From: an uncultured Collinsella sp.
GTDB taxonomy: Bacteria > Actinomycetota > Coriobacteriia > Coriobacteriales > Coriobacteriaceae
Length of the DNA: 8,480 nt
Direction: 5' to 3'
Assembly: GCA_900754385.1 (NCBI GenBank)
Contig: CAAECP010000247.1
Span: 1-8,480 of the forward strand
Shown: positions 5,038-8,480 of the stretch, in pieces
How the letters are laid out: the number at the start of each line of letters is the position of its first letter
Numbering within the stretch: the stretch's first letter is position 1
Notes under the pieces: model-generated
What the model was told of the DNA's origin: nothing
What the model saw: the letters and a program-made list of their open reading frames with translations, nothing else
Databases searched by the model: none
Translations under genes and position numbers: made by a program

Positions 5038-7719
5038 ATGCAAAAGGAATACCTGTCCGCCGCGGCGGAGGTGCTCAGCGACCAGGGCGTCGATGAGAAC
5101 CTCGGCCTGAGCAACGACGAGGCGTCGTCGCGCCTCGCCAAGACAGGCCCTAACAAGCTCGAGGAAGCCGAGAAAACGCCGCTGTGGAAGCGTTTCTTTG
5201 AGCAGATGGCCGACCCCATGGTCATCATGTTGATCGTTGCCGCCGTTATCAGCGCGCTCACGGGTATGGTCAAGGGCGAGCCCGACTTTGCCGACGTCGC
5301 CATCATCATGTTCGTCGTTATCGTCAACTCGGTACTGGGCGTGGTCCAGGAAGCCAAGAGCGAAGAGGCCCTCGAGGCCCTGCAGGAGATGAGCGCGGCG
5401 CAGTCCAAGGTGCTGCGCGACGGCAAGCTCGTGCACCTGCCGAGCGCCGAGCTCGTGCCCGGCGATGTGATCATGCTCGAGGCGGGCGACTCCGTCCCGG
5501 CCGACTGCCGTGTGCTCGAGAGCGCCACGATGAAGATCGAGGAGGCCGCCCTTACCGGCGAGTCCGTGCCCGTCGAGAAGCATGCCAACGTCATTGAGCT
5601 CGCCGCCGGCACCGACGACGTGCCGCTCGGCGACCGCAAGAACATGTGCTACATGGGTTCCACCGTGGTATACGGCCGCGGTCGCGCCGTCGTGGTCGGC
5701 ACCGGTATGAACACCGAGATGGGCAAGATCGCCGGCGCCCTGGCCGAGGCCAAGGAAGAGCTCACGCCGCTGCAGGTGAAGCTCGCCGAGCTCAGCCGCA
5801 TCCTTACCATCATGGTTATCGTCATCTGCGTCGTCATCTTTGGCGTCGACATCATCCGCCACGGCGTGGGCAACGTTCTCACCGATCCGACCGCGCTGCT
5901 CGACACCTTTATGGTCGCTGTCTCGCTTGCCGTCGCCGCCATCCCCGAGGGCCTGGTTGCCGTCGTGACCATCGTGCTGTCGCTCGGCGTGACCAAGATG
6001 GCCAAGCGTCAGGCGATTATCCGCAAGCTCTCTGCCGTCGAGACCCTTGGCTGCACGCAGACCATCTGCTCCGACAAGACCGGTACCCTCACCCAGAACA
6101 AGATGACCGTCGTCAAGCACGAGCTCGCTGCGCCTAAGGAGAAGTTCCTGGCCGGCATGGCTCTGTGCTCCGACGCCCAGTGGGACGAGGAGCTGGGCGA
6201 GGCCGTGGGTGAGCCGACCGAGTGTGCGCTCGTCAACGATGCCGGCAAGGCGGGGCTCACTGGCCTGACTGCCGAGCATCCGCGCGTGGGCGAGGCCCCG
6301 TTTGACTCGGGCCGCAAGATGATGTCCGTGATCGTCGAGACCCTGGACGGCGAGTATGAGCAGTACACCAAGGGCGCGCCCGACGTGGTGATCGGCCTGT
6401 GCACCCATATCTACGAGGGCGACAAGGTCGTTCCGCTGACCGAGGAGCGTCGCGCCGAGCTCGTGGCCGCCAACAAGGCCATGGCCGACGAGGCCCTGCG
6501 CGTGCTGGCGCTGGCAAGCCGCACCTACACCGAGGTCCCGGCCGACTGCAGCCCCGCTGCGCTCGAGCACGACCTGGTCTTCTGCGGCCTGTCCGGCATG
6601 ATTGACCCGGTCCGCCCCGAGGTCGCCGACGCCATCCGCGAGGCCCACGATGCCGGTATCCGCACCGTCATGATTACGGGCGACCACATCGACACCGCCG
6701 TGGCCATCGCCAAGCAGCTGGGCATCGTCACCGATCGCAGCCATGCCATCACCGGTGCCGACCTCGATCGCATGAGCGACGAGGAGCTCGACGCGCACAT
6801 CGAGGACTACGGCGTGTACGCCCGCGTCCAGCCCGAGCATAAGACACGCATCGTCGAGGCTTGGAAGTCGCGCGACCAGATCGTGGCCATGACGGGCGAC
6901 GGCGTCAACGACGCCCCGTCCATCAAGCGCGCCGACATCGGCGTTGGCATGGGCATCACCGGTACCGACGTCACCAAGAACGTCGCCGACATGGTGCTTG
7001 CCGATGACAACTTCGCCACCATCATCGGTGCCTGCGAAGAGGGCCGTCGCATCTACGACAACATCCGCAAGGTCATCCAGTTCCTGCTTTCGGCAAACCT
7101 TGCCGAGGTCTTCTCGGTGTTTATCGCCACGCTCATCGGCTTTACCATCTTCCAGCCGGTGCAGCTGCTGTGGGTGAACCTGGTTACCGACTGTTTCCCC
7201 GCGCTCGCGCTGGGCATGGAGGACGCCGAGGGCGACATTATGAAGCGCAAGCCGCGCAACGCTAAGGACGGTGTCTTCGCCGGACATATGGGTCTGGACT
7301 GCGTGGTCCAGGGTCTGATCATCACCGTGCTGGTGCTGGCGAGCTTCTTTGTGGGCGTGTACTTTGACATGGGCTACATCCACATCGCCGATATGATCGC
7401 CGGCAATGCCGACGAGGAAGGCGTGATGATGGCGTTCATCACGCTCAACATGGTCGAGATTTTCCACTGCTTCAATATGCGCAGCCGTCGTGCGTCGCTG
7501 TTCACCATGAAGAAGCAGAACAAGTGGCTGTGGGCTTCCGCTGCGCTGGCGCTGGTGCTGACGGTGATCGTGACCGTACAGCCGACGCTTGCCGAGATGT
7601 TCTTTGGCCCTGTGACGCTTGAGCTCAAGGGCGTTCTTGCCGCGCTGGGCCTGGCCTTCCTGATCATCCCGCTGATGGAGATCTACAAGGCGATCATGCG
7701 CGCGGTCGAGAAGGAGTAA
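5038..7719 (+). CDS. P2-type cation-transporting ATPase, Ca2+-ATPase-like
   Basis: Membrane ATPase of 893 residues that probably exports Ca2+ using ATP. Domain order is complete: N-terminal cation-ATPase domain (about 1-75), actuator domain with TGES (173-176), phosphorylation site DKTGT (Asp346), nucleotide domain with KGAPD (445-449), hinge motifs TGD (547-549) and TGDGVNDAP (619-627), then the C-terminal helices. Helices lie near 60-77, 84-104, 254-273, 287-315, then six after about 680. Residues matching SERCA calcium ligands are all present: Glu304 in the M4 motif PEGL, Asn687 and Glu690 in M5 (SANLAE), Asn714, Thr717 and Asp718 in M6 (LLWVNLVTD), and Glu807 in M8. This favours Ca2+ over Mg2+ or K+, but substrate is not proven and Mn2+ is possible. 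There is no metal-binding HMA domain. ATG 5038 follows AGGAGGGG (5023-5030), which is partly hidden in a leader hairpin. The gene stands alone, divergent from pyk. Confidence 0.93.
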   Translation: MQKEYLSAAAEVLSDQGVDENLGLSNDEASSRLAKTGPNKLEEAEKTPLWKRFFEQMADPMVIMLIVAAVISALTGMVKGEPDFADVAIIMFVVIVNSVLGVVQEAKSEEALEALQEMSAAQSKVLRDGKLVHLPSAELVPGDVIMLEAGDSVPADCRVLESATMKIEEAALTGESVPVEKHANVIELAAGTDDVPLGDRKNMCYMGSTVVYGRGRAVVVGTGMNTEMGKIAGALAEAKEELTPLQVKLAELSRILTIMVIVICVVIFGVDIIRHGVGNVLTDPTALLDTFMVAVSLAVAAIPEGLVAVVTIVLSLGVTKMAKRQAIIRKLSAVETLGCTQTICSDKTGTLTQNKMTVVKHELAAPKEKFLAGMALCSDAQWDEELGEAVGEPTECALVNDAGKAGLTGLTAEHPRVGEAPFDSGRKMMSVIVETLDGEYEQYTKGAPDVVIGLCTHIYEGDKVVPLTEERRAELVAANKAMADEALRVLALASRTYTEVPADCSPAALEHDLVFCGLSGMIDPVRPEVADAIREAHDAGIRTVMITGDHIDTAVAIAKQLGIVTDRSHAITGADLDRMSDEELDAHIEDYGVYARVQPEHKTRIVEAWKSRDQIVAMTGDGVNDAPSIKRADIGVGMGITGTDVTKNVADMVLADDNFATIIGACEEGRRIYDNIRKVIQFLLSANLAEVFSVFIATLIGFTIFQPVQLLWVNLVTDCFPALALGMEDAEGDIMKRKPRNAKDGVFAGHMGLDCVVQGLIITVLVLASFFVGVYFDMGYIHIADMIAGNADEEGVMMAFITLNMVEIFHCFNMRSRRASLFTMKKQNKWLWASAALALVLTVIVTVQPTLAEMFFGPVTLELKGVLAALGLAFLIIPLMEIYKAIMRAVEKE

Positions 7720-7732
7720 GTTAACCTGTCCG

Positions 7733-7820
7733 GGCCCGCCCCTGCGTGTTTTCTTCTTCGCTGGTCCTCGCGCTTCGCGCTGCGGGATCGCTCGGAAGAA
7801 AACACTCCCGGCGTCGGGCC
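7733..7820. repeat. Long imperfect inverted repeat downstream of the cation-ATPase gene
   Basis: Nested inverted repeats share one centre: GGCCCG (7733-7738) with CGGGCC (7815-7820), GTGTTTTCTTC (7746-7756) with GAAGAAAACAC (7795-7805, 11 bp perfect), and GCGC (7770-7773) with GCGC (7777-7780) around a TTC loop. No T-run follows either end, so it is not a standard intrinsic terminator. It could be an interspersed palindromic (REP- or MITE-like) element or an mRNA 3' stabiliser. No protein is evident in this stretch. Confidence 0.6.
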
Positions 7821-7862
7821 TTCGGATAGCCTCTCGGGACCGTAAGCTGAGGGAAAGTGTGT

Positions 7863-7896
7863 GAGCTGGTCGGGCTTTGCCCGGCCAGCTCTTTTT
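7863..7896 (+). terminator. Intrinsic terminator between the cation-ATPase gene and rsgA
   Basis: GAGCTGGTCGGGC (7863-7875), loop TTT, then GCCCGGCCAGCTC (7879-7891): 13 pairs including one G-U wobble, followed directly by five T residues (7892-7896). It would end + strand transcripts from the ATPase gene about 145 bases after its stop codon and isolate rsgA. Confidence 0.9.
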
Positions 7897-7906
7897 GATT
7901 TAAAAT
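7877..7906 (+). promoter_or_regulatory. Probable rsgA promoter overlapping the terminator
   Basis: TTGCCC (7877-7882, inside the terminator hairpin) and TAAAAT (7901-7906) are 18 bp apart, with four and five consensus matches. Transcription would start near 7913, giving a leader of about 32 bases with GGGAGG at 7934-7939. The -10 box is the stronger element. The -35 box is forced to share bases with the hairpin, so it may be coincidental. Confidence 0.5.
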
Positions 7907-7944
7907 ACCTGCTCAGTTGTGATTTTGGGTGCTGGGAGGCGTTT

Positions 7945-8480
7945 GTGGGCAAGGCTAAGGCTAAGGCGAAGAAAAAGACGACGGGGGCGCGGGCTAAGCG
8001 TGACCGTCGTCGGAAGCTTGCGACCGAAGCCCCTGCGTCTGCTGAGGAGCTGCTGGCAAGCGTGCCGGGGCTTGATGCGCTGCAGGATGTTCCGGCGTTC
8101 GATGGCCTGCCGGTCGATGCGGCTCAGCGGGCTGCATTTGACGACTTTTGCGCACAGGCCGAGGAGCCCGAGCAGATGCAGCTTGGTGCCGTGGTGCGCC
8201 TGGACCGCGGGTTTCCGCTGGTGGCGACTGCCGATGACACGTTTCGTGCCGAGCATGCCGTAGGGTTTGCCAAGTCGCGTGGCGAGGACGAGGTCTTGCT
8301 GCCCGCTGTGGGCGACCGCGTGGCGGTTCGCCGTGCTCCCGGGCACGACATGGGCGTCATCGAGTGCGTACTACCGCGCCGTACGAGCTTTGAGCGTTGG
8401 CGTGGCCGTGCCCGCGGTGAGCGCCAGGTGCTCTGCTCCAACGTTGACAGCGTGCTGATCGTGCAGGCGCTCGGCGCCGG
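7945..8480 (+). CDS. rsgA: Ribosome small-subunit-dependent GTPase A (RsgA/YjeQ), 3' partial
   Basis: RsgA is a circularly permuted GTPase that checks late maturation of the 30S ribosomal subunit. The frame is open from GTG 7945 past the end of the window; 178 residues are visible, so the catalytic G motifs are mostly missing. Residues 2-24 are a Lys/Arg-rich tail (KAKAKAKKK then RAKRDRRRK), like the RNA-binding N-terminus of E. coli RsgA. Residues about 30-78 form an acidic linker, making the stretch before the OB fold longer than in E. coli. The OB fold spans about 80-150, with GAVVRLDRGFPLV and GDRVAVRR. The RsgA-typical LPRRTSFERWRGRARGERQV leads into NVDSVLIVQALG, the first strand of the GTPase domain. 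GTG is chosen because GGGAGG (7934-7939) lies five bases upstream and no in-frame ATG precedes it. It has its own promoter and a terminator just upstream. Confidence 0.93.
   Translation, partial: MGKAKAKAKKKTTGARAKRDRRRKLATEAPASAEELLASVPGLDALQDVPAFDGLPVDAAQRAAFDDFCAQAEEPEQMQLGAVVRLDRGFPLVATADDTFRAEHAVGFAKSRGEDEVLLPAVGDRVAVRRAPGHDMGVIECVLPRRTSFERWRGRARGERQVLCSNVDSVLIVQALGA

Noticed and set aside
4984..7467. An 827-codon open frame on the minus strand, opposite the cation ATPase
   Set aside because: It mirrors the ATPase gene. The protein is a low-complexity His/Asp/Gly/Leu-rich sequence with no motifs, and no minus-strand promoter or terminator frames it.

Overview
The window looks like chromosomal DNA from a high-GC Gram-positive bacterium. 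Coriobacteriia, probably Collinsella or a close relative, is my best guess. This rests on the strongly GC-biased third codon positions, the style of the proteins (a Zn-dependent phospholipase C-like protein beginning MPSWNIH, an RsgA with a Lys/Arg-rich tail) and AT-rich promoters in a GC-rich background. No tRNA, rRNA, IS element or CRISPR array is visible. Taxonomy is inference.

Layout. (1) Bases 1-2003 hold the end of a cobalt/nickel energy-coupling-factor (ECF) uptake operon on the + strand: the C-terminal part of a CbiM-type substrate component carrying a CbiN/PDGLE-like tail, then cbiQ (transmembrane coupling protein), then cbiO (ATPase). (2) A + strand gene at 2084-2932 encodes a Zn-dependent phospholipase C-like protein of unknown role. 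(3) Bases 2933-3135 separate two convergent genes. They hold a possible decayed coding fragment and the strong terminator of pyk. (4) pyk (pyruvate kinase) lies on the minus strand at 3136-4596. (5) A 441-base divergent control region (4597-5037) contains the pyk promoter, a 12-bp palindrome, a likely promoter for the next gene and a highly structured leader. (6) A P2-type, Ca2+-ATPase-like pump is on the + strand at 5038-7719. (7) Bases 7720-7944 hold a long imperfect inverted repeat, a terminator and an overlapping promoter. (8) The 5' half of rsgA, a ribosome-assembly GTPase, starts at GTG 7945 and runs off the end of the window.

The genes fall into independent units: metal uptake, a lipase-like protein, glycolysis, cation export and ribosome maturation. 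The point most worth a second look is the leader of the cation pump. Its ribosome-binding site is one arm of a 9-bp perfect stem. Inside that stem is a second hairpin whose loop contains seven bases exactly complementary to the entire seven-base loop of an upstream hairpin. An alternative pairing that would break the inner hairpin also exists. This looks like a kissing-loop, Shine-Dalgarno-hiding regulatory RNA, possibly cation-responsive. I do not recognise it as a known riboswitch class.
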